Shown piece after piece: positions 5,810 to 12,748 of a stretch of DNA of 13,709 nucleotides. This DNA comes from Candidatus Omnitrophota bacterium (GTDB lineage: Bacteria; Omnitrophota; Gorgyraeia; Gygaellales; Profunditerraquicolaceae): assembly GCA_026387485.1 (NCBI GenBank), contig JAPLLQ010000116.1, positions 1-13,709 on the forward strand, read 5' to 3'. Each line of letters starts with the position of its first letter. Position 1 is the stretch's first letter. Under the pieces are notes generated by a model. That model was not told the DNA's origin, did not search any database, and saw only the letters and a program-made list of their open reading frames with translations. The translations under genes and the position numbers were made by a program.

Positions 5810-5914
5810 TTACCATTGCCTATCCAAGCTTCTGTATTGTATTGCCTCTGAAATGTGTTCAGTGAGAATGGTTTCAGAGTTAGCTAAATCTGCGATAGTT
5901 CTCGAAACCTTTAA
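5810..5914 (-). repeat. comM 3' end, third member of the repeat set
   Basis: The last 34 codons plus stop of the intact gene correspond to fragments A and B. The A/B symmetrical core is matched here by CTGA-AATGTGT-TCAG (5848-5862): the sequence differs, but the inverted arms and the seven-base spacer are kept. Confidence 0.8.
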
Positions 5915-7336
5915 TATTTTATCATAAGCCCTTGCCGATAACCCCAGCTCATTCATTGCCAGCTTCAATAATTCCTTAGCTTCATTATCAAGGATACAAT
6001 ATTTTTTAATCAGCTTAGTATTCATTTGGGCATTATAAAATACGCCTTCGGGCAAAAAGCGCTCTCTTTGGATATCCCGGGTTTTTTCAATCCGGGATTT
6101 AATCATAGCTGAAGGCTCAGCCTCCTTTGTTTCGCTTAATTCCTTATATCTTACTGAGGGTAGCTCTATATGGATATCAATTCTATCCAGAAGCGGGCCA
6201 GATATTTTACCAAGATAATGCTGGATTTTAGTAGTGCCGCAGGTACAGGCCCTTTTGGGGTCAGTATAATAGCCGCAAGGGCAGGGATTCATTGCTGCGA
6301 CTAACGTAAAAGAGGCGGGGAATAGAAGAGATTTATTTATCCTGGAGACGCGGATTACCCCATCTTCTAAAGGCTGCCTGAGTGCTTCTAAGGCATCGCG
6401 GCGAAATTCCGGTAGCTCATCTAAAAACAAGACTCCATGATGGCTTAAGCTTATTTCTCCGGGAACAGGTATTGTGCCGCCGCCAACCAGGGCTACACTG
6501 GATATCCCATGATGCACAGAGCGGAATGGACGGGTTGAGATTACTCCATCTTTAATCGCTAGGGTTCCGGAAACCGAATGGATTTTAGTTACCTCTAATG
6601 CCTCTTCCAAAGTCAGATCCGGCATAATTGTGGGGATTCTTTTAGCCAACATCGTCTTCCCGCTTCCCGGCGGGCCGATCATCGCGATATTATGACCTCC
6701 GCTAACTGCTACCTCAAGAGCCCTTTTTGCCAAGTATTGGCCTTTAACTTCTGCAAAATCGATATTGTAATGACAATTTTCTTTGAACAGATTTTTTAGG
6801 TCTAATTTGAAGGGTTTAAATATCTCCGGTTGATGCAGAAATTCGACGGTTTCTTTAAGTGTCTTGATTGGCCAGACAGCTATATCAGAGACTACCCCTG
6901 CTTCTTTGGCATTTTGATTAGGGAGAACGATATTTTTTGGAGTAGATTTAGCGATAGCCATGGAGATGGGTAAAACCCCTTTGACCGGGCGTAAAGTCCC
7001 ATCAAGGGCGAGTTCTCCCAAGATGCAATATTTAACTAACCGGCTATTATCTAACTGTTCAGTTGCCGCTAATATTCCTAAGGCGATAGGCAAATCAAAG
7101 CACGTGCCTTCTTTCTTTACTCCTGAAGGTGCTAGGCTTATGGTGATCCTTTCTGCCGGCCAGCTAAAGCCAGAATTTTTAATTGCCGATTTTACCCTCT
7201 CCCGGCTCTCTTTGATGGCAGAGTCAGGTAGCCCTACTACATTTACCGCTGGAAGCCCTCTGGTTACATCCACCTCTATTTCTACCGGGTAGGCTTCTAT
7301 GCCCTGTAGCCCGTAACTTAAAACTTTAGCCAGCAT
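5810..7336 (-). CDS. comM: YifB/ComM family Mg-chelatase-like AAA+ ATPase
   Basis: In naturally competent bacteria ComM is a hexameric helicase that promotes branch migration during integration of incoming DNA; in many other bacteria the role of this family is less clear. The 508-residue product is full length. It opens with the canonical MLAKVLSYGLQGIEAYPVE and has an N-terminal Lon-protease-like domain (about 1-165), Walker A GPPGSGKT (221-228), and Walker B VLFLDE (302-307). The cysteine cluster NPCPCGYY...CTC (352-366) precedes the C-terminal Mg_chelatase_C domain ending YRSLDRQW. A perfect ribosome site (AGGAGGT, complement at 7344-7350) lies before the ATG. It is divergent from the yuiD-like gene. 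Its last 34 codons are repeated twice downstream as fragments A and B, so its 3' end looks like an insertion target that has been rebuilt. Confidence 0.95.
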   Translation of the reverse strand: MLAKVLSYGLQGIEAYPVEIEVDVTRGLPAVNVVGLPDSAIKESRERVKSAIKNSGFSWPAERITISLAPSGVKKEGTCFDLPIALGILAATEQLDNSRLVKYCILGELALDGTLRPVKGVLPISMAIAKSTPKNIVLPNQNAKEAGVVSDIAVWPIKTLKETVEFLHQPEIFKPFKLDLKNLFKENCHYNIDFAEVKGQYLAKRALEVAVSGGHNIAMIGPPGSGKTMLAKRIPTIMPDLTLEEALEVTKIHSVSGTLAIKDGVISTRPFRSVHHGISSVALVGGGTIPVPGEISLSHHGVLFLDELPEFRRDALEALRQPLEDGVIRVSRINKSLLFPASFTLVAAMNPCPCGYYTDPKRACTCGTTKIQHYLGKISGPLLDRIDIHIELPSVRYKELSETKEAEPSAMIKSRIEKTRDIQRERFLPEGVFYNAQMNTKLIKKYCILDNEAKELLKLAMNELGLSARAYDKILKVSRTIADLANSETILTEHISEAIQYRSLDRQW

Positions 7337-7434
7337 ATTTGTTACCTCCTTTACCTTAATAGACGTAGGGAAGAGTAAAATCTAACGATTAAATTCACTA
7401 TATGTTTAACCGGGCAGGTAACTTAAGAAAACCC

Positions 7435-7462
7435 TTGTAATTTAAAGGCCCGGCTATATAAT
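7435..7462 (+). promoter_or_regulatory. Sigma70-like promoter for the yuiD-like to accA run
   Basis: TTGTAA (7435-7440), 16 bases, then TATAAT (7457-7462), about 50 bases before the ATG at 7513. A CCGGGC (7410-7415)/GCCCGG (7448-7453) inverted repeat overlaps it. Confidence 0.6.
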
Positions 7463-7512
7463 ATAAAGCTACGAATGAAAGATGAGGTAGCTGTTCCATA
7501 ATAATAGATAAG

Positions 7513-7959
7513 ATGAAAAACATATTTTTAGAGATGTACCGGAACAAGATTTTGATGACCACTATTTCTGCCTGGTTGATTGCCCAGGCTATCAAAGTCA
7601 TTCTGGGGATTATCCGGCAGAGAAAGTTTGATTTCCGTTGGTTTGTCGGTACCGGAGGTATGCCTTCATCGCATGCGGCAGGCGCCTCATGTTTAGCTAT
7701 GGCTATGGGCCTGGAATACGGTTTTATTAGCCCTTATTTTGCCCTGGCCGCCGCTTTTGCCATTGTGATTATGTTTGATGCTCAAGGGGTGCGCCGGGCA
7801 ACCGGGAGGCAGGCGCGTATTTTAAACAAAATAACTGAAGATATCTACTGGAAAGGTAAAATCCATGAGAACCGGCTGCGGGAATTAGTCGGACATACTC
7901 CTGTTGAGGTACTCGGCGGTTTTGTGGTGGGAGTAACCGTAGCTTTCTTAGCGCATTAG
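7513..7959 (+). CDS. Divergent PAP2 family (DUF212/YuiD-like) membrane protein
   Basis: The 148-residue product shows all the landmarks of the DUF212 divergent PAP2 (acid-phosphatase-related) family. These are an N-terminal helix ending in AWLIAQAIKVIL, the motif GGMPSSHAAGASCLA, the segment FDAQGVRRATGRQA, and the C-terminal ELVGHTPVEVLGG followed by a last membrane helix. About three to four hydrophobic segments are visible. Related PAP2 enzymes remove phosphate from lipid phosphates, and the conserved SSH and GHTP histidines suggest a similar chemistry, but no substrate is established for this branch. The start is uncertain: 7513 has only a weak ribosome site, and an ATG at 7534 (MYRNKILMTTIS) would also fit the family's usual length. 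It heads a plus-strand run with the next genes. Confidence 0.88.
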   Translation: MKNIFLEMYRNKILMTTISAWLIAQAIKVILGIIRQRKFDFRWFVGTGGMPSSHAAGASCLAMAMGLEYGFISPYFALAAAFAIVIMFDAQGVRRATGRQARILNKITEDIYWKGKIHENRLRELVGHTPVEVLGGFVVGVTVAFLAH

Positions 7960-7969
7960 AGGAGGATTC

Positions 7970-8791
7970 GTGAATAAAAAACTTTTGCTAATCAGTATAG
8001 CAGTCTTAGTAATTTTAGTTATTGCTGTAATTTTCGCAGTTAACAATAAGGAAAAGGCAAGTTTAACCAGTCAGAAGAATACTGGCGGCGTTTCTGTTTC
8101 TGGCTTATTAAGCCAGGCCAAGAACCTTGTTGCTCAGGGAGACCTCCTGAGCGCTAAGACTATATACCAGAGTATGGTTAATGATTTTCCTAATTCAGCT
8201 GAAGTAACGAACTGGCAGAAAAAAATTGAAGATATCAATTTAAAATTACTCTTTTCCCCTGCCCTAACTGCCAAAAGCAGGCTTTATGAAATAAAACCCG
8301 GGGATACATTAACTAAGATTGCCCGGGAGTTTAAAACCACTGCGGATTTAATCAAAAAGAGCAATAACTTAAGCGATGATAAGATTATCCCGGGTAGGAA
8401 GATAAAAGTCTGGACCGCCGGCTTTAGTGTGCTGGTGGATAAATCCCAGAATATTTTGATCTTAAAAAGCGAAGAAGAAATAATCAAGACCTATATTGTA
8501 TCTACAGGAAAAAATAATTCCACCCCCGTCGGTAATTTCAAGATCACCTCCAAATTAATCAACCCCACTTGGTTTAAGGCAGGCGCGGTTGTCTCGGCAG
8601 GTAGTCCGGAAAACATATTGGGCACCCGCTGGATGGGTTTTGACCTACCTAGCTATGGCATTCACGGCACTACCGAACCCCAAAGCCTGGGTAAACAGGT
8701 AACTCAGGGCTGCGTGCGCATGTCTAATAGCGAAGTCGAAGAATTATACACCATTATCCCCCTCGGCACAGAAGTTAGCATTGTTGACTAA
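7970..8791 (+). CDS. Membrane-anchored LysM / L,D-transpeptidase (YkuD)
   Basis: The 273-residue protein begins with GTG ten bases after the previous stop, with GAGGAGG as ribosome site. A single N-terminal membrane helix (about 4-24) has no lipobox or obvious cleavage site, so it probably anchors the protein facing the periplasm. Then come a short helical, TPR-like stretch (about 45-95), a LysM peptidoglycan-binding domain (106-147, YEIKPGDTLTKIA...) and the YkuD catalytic domain (152-272). The latter has the conserved IHGT (H232) and QGCVRM (catalytic C248, R250). Such enzymes make 3-3 peptidoglycan cross-links or attach proteins to the wall. The catalytic residues are all present, so activity is likely. 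Confidence 0.95.
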   Translation: MNKKLLLISIAVLVILVIAVIFAVNNKEKASLTSQKNTGGVSVSGLLSQAKNLVAQGDLLSAKTIYQSMVNDFPNSAEVTNWQKKIEDINLKLLFSPALTAKSRLYEIKPGDTLTKIAREFKTTADLIKKSNNLSDDKIIPGRKIKVWTAGFSVLVDKSQNILILKSEEEIIKTYIVSTGKNNSTPVGNFKITSKLINPTWFKAGAVVSAGSPENILGTRWMGFDLPSYGIHGTTEPQSLGKQVTQGCVRMSNSEVEELYTIIPLGTEVSIVD

Positions 8792-8811
8792 TTTAATTAC
8801 CTTAAAATACT

Positions 8812-9759
8812 ATGGCCGGACTTGATTTTGAAAAACCCATTGTGGAGTTAGAAAAGAAGATCCAGGAGCTCAAACACTTTATCCTTGAGAAAAAGATCGA
8901 TCTTTCTTCGGAGGTGCGTAAACTTGAAGATAAGCTTGAGCATTTAAAGAAAGATACCTATACTAATCTTACTGCCTGGCAGAGGGTGCAATTAGCCCGG
9001 CATCCCCAGAGGCCTTATACTTTAGATTACATTAATTTATTGATGTCGGATTTTATCCAGATACACGGTGATAGATTATTTTCCGATGACAAGGCTATTG
9101 TTGCCGGGTTTGCTAAATTAGATAACGATAAGATTATTATTATCGGCCATCAAAAAGGCAGGGATACCAAAGAAAATTTAAGACGAAATTTTGGCTGCGC
9201 TCACCCCGAAGGTTACCGCAAGGCGCTTCGGGTTATGCAGTTGGCCGAGGAATTTGATTTACCGGTCATAGTTTTTATTGATACCCCCGGAGCTTACCCG
9301 GGTATAGGTGCTGAGGAGCGCGGGCAAGCCCAGGCCATCGCCCAGAATTTAAGGGATATGGCTTCTATGGCTACGCCGATAATTTCGGTAGTCATCGGCG
9401 AGGGCGGTTCAGGAGGAGCATTGGGAGTAGGAGTAGCTGACCGGGTTTTTGTTTTAGAGAATTCCTATTACTCGGTTATTTCTCCTGAGGGGTGTGCCGC
9501 GATATTATGGAAGAATGGCGCTAAGGCCCCTGAAGCAGCTGAAGTATTGAAGTTAACCGGAGAGGACTTGTTAAAATTGGGAGTTATTGACGGAGTGATC
9601 CCTGAGCCATTAGGCGGCGCGCACTGTAACCCCCAGCGCACGGCGGAAAACCTCAGAAGTACCATTACTAAAAACCTCAAAGAACTAAAAACACTGGCCA
9701 AAGAAGAATTATTGAAATTAAGATATAAGAAATTCCGCAGCATGGGGGTAGTGGGGTGA
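8812..9759 (+). CDS. accA: Acetyl-CoA carboxylase carboxyltransferase subunit alpha
   Basis: AccA with AccD transfers the carboxyl group from biotin to acetyl-CoA, giving malonyl-CoA for fatty-acid and polyketide synthesis. The 315-residue product has the usual helical N-terminus (about 1-45). The family core follows: LARHPQRPYTLDYI, a GDRLFSDD segment, the oxyanion region EGGSGGALGVGVADRV, and YYSVISPEGCAAILWK. Length and order are normal. The ATG at 8812 has no strong ribosome site, and the gene follows the transpeptidase by only 20 bases, so translation may depend on the upstream gene. Its stop overlaps the start of the PadR gene (GTGA). No accD is in the window. Confidence 0.96.
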   Translation: MAGLDFEKPIVELEKKIQELKHFILEKKIDLSSEVRKLEDKLEHLKKDTYTNLTAWQRVQLARHPQRPYTLDYINLLMSDFIQIHGDRLFSDDKAIVAGFAKLDNDKIIIIGHQKGRDTKENLRRNFGCAHPEGYRKALRVMQLAEEFDLPVIVFIDTPGAYPGIGAEERGQAQAIAQNLRDMASMATPIISVVIGEGGSGGALGVGVADRVFVLENSYYSVISPEGCAAILWKNGAKAPEAAEVLKLTGEDLLKLGVIDGVIPEPLGGAHCNPQRTAENLRSTITKNLKELKTLAKEELLKLRYKKFRSMGVVG

Positions 9760-10271
9760 TAGAACAGGAATTATTACTATTGGGCCTGCTTAGGGAAAGC
9801 CCCAAACACGGCTATGATATAAAGAATAAGATCAACCACATCCTCTTTTTATTTGCCGGAGTCCAGCTTAAATCAATATATTACCCTTTAAGAATAATGG
9901 AGAAGAAGGGTCTGGTGGTTAAGCGGATGACTAAATCCGGTAAGTGGCCAGTGCGCATGGTTTACGCCTTAACTTCAAAAGGTCAAAACCGTTTTAATGA
10001 ATTATTAAGTAAGAGTCTGTTAGAATTAAAGCGGCCTCAGTTTAGCCTGGATCTAAGTTTGTATTTCCTGCATTACCTAAAGCCGCAGGCTGCCCGCAGG
10101 AGATTAGCAGCAAGGCTGCATATTCTTAATAAAATCTCCCGCGGTTTAGAACAAATGATAAAGGCTCAGGCCAAAAAGGGATCAACTTCTTTAAAGCGGA
10201 TTCTTGACCATAACCTTAAGATGCTTAAAGCTGAGTCCGAGTTTCTTTCCGGGCTGATTAAAACTCTTTAA
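9756..10271 (+). CDS. PadR family transcriptional regulator
   Basis: The 171-residue product starts at a GTG overlapping the accA stop by four bases, a sign of translational coupling. Residues 1-75 form the PadR winged helix: the opening LLLGLLRESPKHGYDIKNKI and the later YYPLRIMEKKGLV and VYALTSKGQ are typical. The C-terminal half (about 90-171) is basic and helical, as in the Vir_act_alpha_C dimerisation region of longer PadR proteins. These are usually repressors released by a small molecule. Candidate targets are its own operon or the palindromic site 500 bases downstream, but neither link is shown by the sequence. Family identity is good; ligand unknown. Confidence 0.85.
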   Translation: MIEQELLLLGLLRESPKHGYDIKNKINHILFLFAGVQLKSIYYPLRIMEKKGLVVKRMTKSGKWPVRMVYALTSKGQNRFNELLSKSLLELKRPQFSLDLSLYFLHYLKPQAARRRLAARLHILNKISRGLEQMIKAQAKKGSTSLKRILDHNLKMLKAESEFLSGLIKTL

Positions 10272-10272
10272 T

Positions 10273-10761
10273 ATGAAAAGTTTAGTGATTTATTATTCCC
10301 GTTATGGTAATACCGCTCGGGTAGCCGACGTGCTCCTAGAGGCCTTAAGGCAAAAAGGCGAAGCTTCGGCGATCGAGATAGAATACCTTAATCATAAACA
10401 GAATCTGTTTAGACGCGCATTCTTTAGGCTCTTGCCTACCCTGGTGCGTTTGGCACCGATTAATTCTGACCTTAAGCAGTATGATTTAATTTGTTTTGGC
10501 ATCCCTGTTTGGGGAGGCCGGCCATCTGCTCCGATAACCAAATATCTTAGTCTAATTAAGCATATAGGCAAGAAAAAAGTCATCTGTTATTATGTTTATG
10601 GCTCAGAGATAAGCGCTCAACAGTGCGCTAAATATATAGAGAGAGTTTTATACAGAAAGGGCTGTTCCCTGGTGATCAATGCCTTTATACCCTGGGAAAA
10701 TATAGATGACCAGTGGTTCTTAAGTAACGCCATAAACCAAGCCATCGCTTTAGCCACATAA
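10273..10761 (+). CDS. Flavodoxin-like FMN-binding protein
   Basis: The 162-residue product begins one base after the PadR stop. Its start, MKSLVIYYSRYGNTARVADVL, is the flavodoxin beta1-P-loop-alpha1 unit, with SRYGNT fitting the phosphate-binding loop of FMN. A second strand, DLICFGIPVWGGRPSAP, matches the loop that stacks on the flavin ring. The remaining strands (KKVICYYVYG, CSLVINAF) fit the fold. The protein resembles stand-alone flavodoxins used as electron carriers or the WrbA-related quinone reductases. A PadR-flavodoxin pair suggests a small redox response unit, or an electron supply for a neighbouring enzyme. That role is inference. Confidence 0.85.
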   Translation: MKSLVIYYSRYGNTARVADVLLEALRQKGEASAIEIEYLNHKQNLFRRAFFRLLPTLVRLAPINSDLKQYDLICFGIPVWGGRPSAPITKYLSLIKHIGKKKVICYYVYGSEISAQQCAKYIERVLYRKGCSLVINAFIPWENIDDQWFLSNAINQAIALAT

Positions 10762-10790
10762 TCTACTTAAAAAATATCCCTAAAATTTCC

Positions 10791-10819
10791 TTGACAGGGC
10801 AGAGTTTTTTTCTTAAAAT
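10791..10819 (+). promoter_or_regulatory. Strong sigma70 promoter of the PCP_red-ketosynthase operon
   Basis: TTGACA (10791-10796), a 17-base spacer with a T-run, then TAAAAT (10814-10819). The predicted start of transcription falls inside the inverted repeat that follows. Confidence 0.85.
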
Positions 10820-10854
10820 ATAGTAAAATTTAAATAGTAAAATTTTACTATATT
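10817..10854. promoter_or_regulatory. Palindromic operator-like site overlapping the transcription start
   Basis: AATATAGTAAAATTT (10817-10831) and its exact complement AAATTTTACTATATT (10840-10854) form a 15-bp inverted repeat with an eight-base gap. The gap creates a second choice: ATAGTAAAATTTTACTAT (10834-10851) is a perfect 18-bp palindrome. So three ATAGTAAAATTT-type half sites occur, two direct and one inverted. Its position at the -10 and start point suits a repressor. Alternatively, the RNA could form a 5' hairpin just before the ribosome site (AGAGGT, 10858-10863). Confidence 0.65.
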
Positions 10855-10869
10855 AAAAGAGGTACAGAG

Positions 10870-11133
10870 ATGAATTGGGAGTCTAAGACCGAAGCCAAAT
10901 TCCGCACGTTTGTCGCTAAGATCCCGGTTTTTCACCGGCATATCATGGAAGTGGCAGTAATTAAAAAAGCCGAAGAGAACGCCAAAGCAAGGGGCGCAAG
11001 TTTAATCGAAGAAGAGGATGTGGTGACCGCGTTTTTTTCTGATGTCCCCTCTCCGTTTTATAGCATGATGGTCAGGCTCTTAGAGCAGACCGGATTTGAT
11101 TATAGAAAATACGGCTTCCCCAAAAGTAATTAA
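10870..11133 (+). CDS. Small PCP_red-like protein
   Basis: The 87-residue soluble, helical product resembles the small PCP_red domain (first noted at the C-terminus of a protochlorophyllide reductase subunit, and also found as free-standing small proteins). A tryptophan near the start (NW) is followed by IPVFHRHIMEVAVIKKAEEN, then AKARGASLIEEEDVVTAF, which fits the 'IPfFvR...E.yA...G...It.edV' pattern. The C-terminal part (PSPFYSMMVRLLEQTGFDYRK) lies outside that pattern. There is no sign of photosynthesis genes around it, so the name reflects the fold family, not chlorophyll synthesis. It is the first gene of a tight operon, five bases before the next start. The assignment is moderate. Confidence 0.55.
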   Translation: MNWESKTEAKFRTFVAKIPVFHRHIMEVAVIKKAEENAKARGASLIEEEDVVTAFFSDVPSPFYSMMVRLLEQTGFDYRKYGFPKSN

Positions 11134-11138
11134 AGACT

Positions 11139-12143
11139 ATGATTGCGGTAATCGGAGCAGGCGCTATAGGTTGTTTAGTCGCGGGTTATTTAAAACAAAA
11201 GGATGAAGATGTTGTTCTTATTGGCCGCTCGGATACAGTTGAAGCGGTCAAAAAAGAAGGCCTTAAGATTTACGGGGTAAGAGGCGATTTTGATATAGCG
11301 ATTACCGCTTACCAACGGCTTTTTGCCAAGCCGCAATTGGTAATTTTAGCCACTAAGACCCAGGATATCGAAGAGGCCTTAAAAACAAATTTGGATTTTA
11401 TTCAGGATTCACTTCTGATTACTACTCAGAACGGAGTTCAGGTAGATAAGATTGTAGCTAAATTTTTACCCGAAAAGAATATCCTCTCTAGTATCGTTAT
11501 GTTCGGGGCAACTTATTTAGCGCCGGCTAAGATAATGCATAATTTTGAAGGCAGTTGGATTTTAGGGAAGCCTTTTGGTGGCGTATTGGATGATAAAGCC
11601 CTAAAGGTAAGCTTGATGCTGGATAAGGCTTTTCCGGTGGTTATCAGTAAAGATATAAAGGGGATGAAATACCTTAAGGTTTTTGTCAATGCCAATAATT
11701 GTATTCCGGCCATACTGGGAGTAAGTATGCAGGAGGCTTTTTCTGACCCCCAGATCAGCCGGATAAGCATTGCGATTTGGAAGGAAGGCTTTGATGTAAT
11801 TTCAAAAGCAGGAGTAAAGCTTACTTCTCTTCCCGGATTTCCGGTGGAGAATATTACTAAACTTATTTCCTTGCCTTCACTTGAGGCAGCTAAGATCTTC
11901 TCGGGGATGATGACTAAATTAAGTAAAGACCCGCTCTATGGCTCGATATTACAAAGTATCAAAAGGGGGAGGGTTTCCGAGATTGATTATATTAACGGAG
12001 AATTTGTAAATTTAGCCAAAAATAATAAATTAAGCGTTCCCTTAAATGCCAAATTAGTGCGCATGGTTCATGAGGTGGAGGAGAGAAAAAAGTTTTTTAC
12101 TCCCGAAGAGCTGCTTAATCACGTAAAGTTATTTTTAAATTAA
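11139..12143 (+). CDS. Ketopantoate reductase family (PanE/ApbA) NADP-dependent reductase
   Basis: The 334-residue product begins with a Rossmann motif, MIAVIGAGAIGCLVAGYL (GxGxxG at 6-11). It then has the family's TKTQD and TTQNGV strands, a KxxxN pair (K180 and N184 in YLKVFVNANN) that matches the catalytic lysine and its partner asparagine, and the C-terminal signature SEIDYINGEFVNLAKNNKLSVPLN. PanE reduces 2-dehydropantoate to pantoate on the way to coenzyme A and acyl carrier protein. Family members also act on other 2-keto acids, so the exact substrate is uncertain. The operon with a ketosynthase would suit either cofactor supply or a dedicated ketoreduction. The ribosome site is weak and the gap to the previous gene is five bases. 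Confidence 0.88.
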   Translation: MIAVIGAGAIGCLVAGYLKQKDEDVVLIGRSDTVEAVKKEGLKIYGVRGDFDIAITAYQRLFAKPQLVILATKTQDIEEALKTNLDFIQDSLLITTQNGVQVDKIVAKFLPEKNILSSIVMFGATYLAPAKIMHNFEGSWILGKPFGGVLDDKALKVSLMLDKAFPVVISKDIKGMKYLKVFVNANNCIPAILGVSMQEAFSDPQISRISIAIWKEGFDVISKAGVKLTSLPGFPVENITKLISLPSLEAAKIFSGMMTKLSKDPLYGSILQSIKRGRVSEIDYINGEFVNLAKNNKLSVPLNAKLVRMVHEVEERKKFFTPEELLNHVKLFLN

Positions 12144-12144
12144 A

Positions 12145-12744
12145 ATGAACGAAATTAATACCCCCTTTCCTAAATTAAAACTTACAGTAACCGATGTTTT
12201 TGGGGAATGTTATCATGGCTATAAGATCGGCGATGAAATATCTTTGGAAGATTTTACCCATCCGCCAAAACATTTTTGCCTAGGTTTAGCCCATGCCCTA
12301 TTTCCGGTGATTTATGCCTTAAGTTTCGGAGCCAAATTTCCTTTTCGGGATAACCAGCGTTCGCTTTTAGTGACCTGCCCTGATGGAGGGAAATTAGAAT
12401 TCAAGGCGGAAATTCTGGATAAAGAAGGTAAAGCTGAAGTTATGCCTAAGGACCCGAATTTTAAAGGCCCGGCCCCCAAGAATATGGTTATTGAGGTAGT
12501 GAAGGCAAAAGGCAAGTGTACTTTTGGGTATAAACTGGGTGATAAATGGGAGACTGTAGGTTTAAAATGTATCCCTGGTTTCTGCGGCGCAGCTTTTCAT
12601 ACCGCATTTCCCGCGCTCTTTGCCTTAAATTTCGGGGCTAAGTTTTTCTTTATGCAGGATCCGGATTCAGTTGATACGGTAACCTGCCCTGACGCTGGGA
12701 ATATTGTTTTTAAGGTTTCAAGAAAGAAAGAGGAGAAAAAATAA
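12145..12744 (+). CDS. Tandem TIGR04076 domain protein
   Basis: The 199-residue protein consists of two copies of one ~80-residue module, at about 10-91 and 113-193. Each runs: strand, C-x(2-3)-GYK(I/L)GD, a loop with one conserved cysteine, a helix of the type (A/T)xFPxxxALxFGAKF, and a closing TCPD(G/A)G strand. Paired cysteines are C22/C125, C45/C147 and C78/C181, so each half keeps three. This layout matches the TIGR04076 family, whose usual members are single-module proteins of unknown function; the conserved cysteines suggest metal binding or a redox role. A linker rich in Lys, Pro and Gly joins the halves. It starts one base after the previous stop and lies five bases before the ketosynthase. 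Confidence 0.8.
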   Translation: MNEINTPFPKLKLTVTDVFGECYHGYKIGDEISLEDFTHPPKHFCLGLAHALFPVIYALSFGAKFPFRDNQRSLLVTCPDGGKLEFKAEILDKEGKAEVMPKDPNFKGPAPKNMVIEVVKAKGKCTFGYKLGDKWETVGLKCIPGFCGAAFHTAFPALFALNFGAKFFFMQDPDSVDTVTCPDAGNIVFKVSRKKEEKK

Positions 12745-12748
12745 TTTT

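Noticed and set aside
7410..7453. CCGGGC/GCCCGG inverted repeat in the comM-yuiD divergent gap as a riboswitch or operator.
   Set aside because: Only six base pairs with a long spacer; no known aptamer core was recognised.
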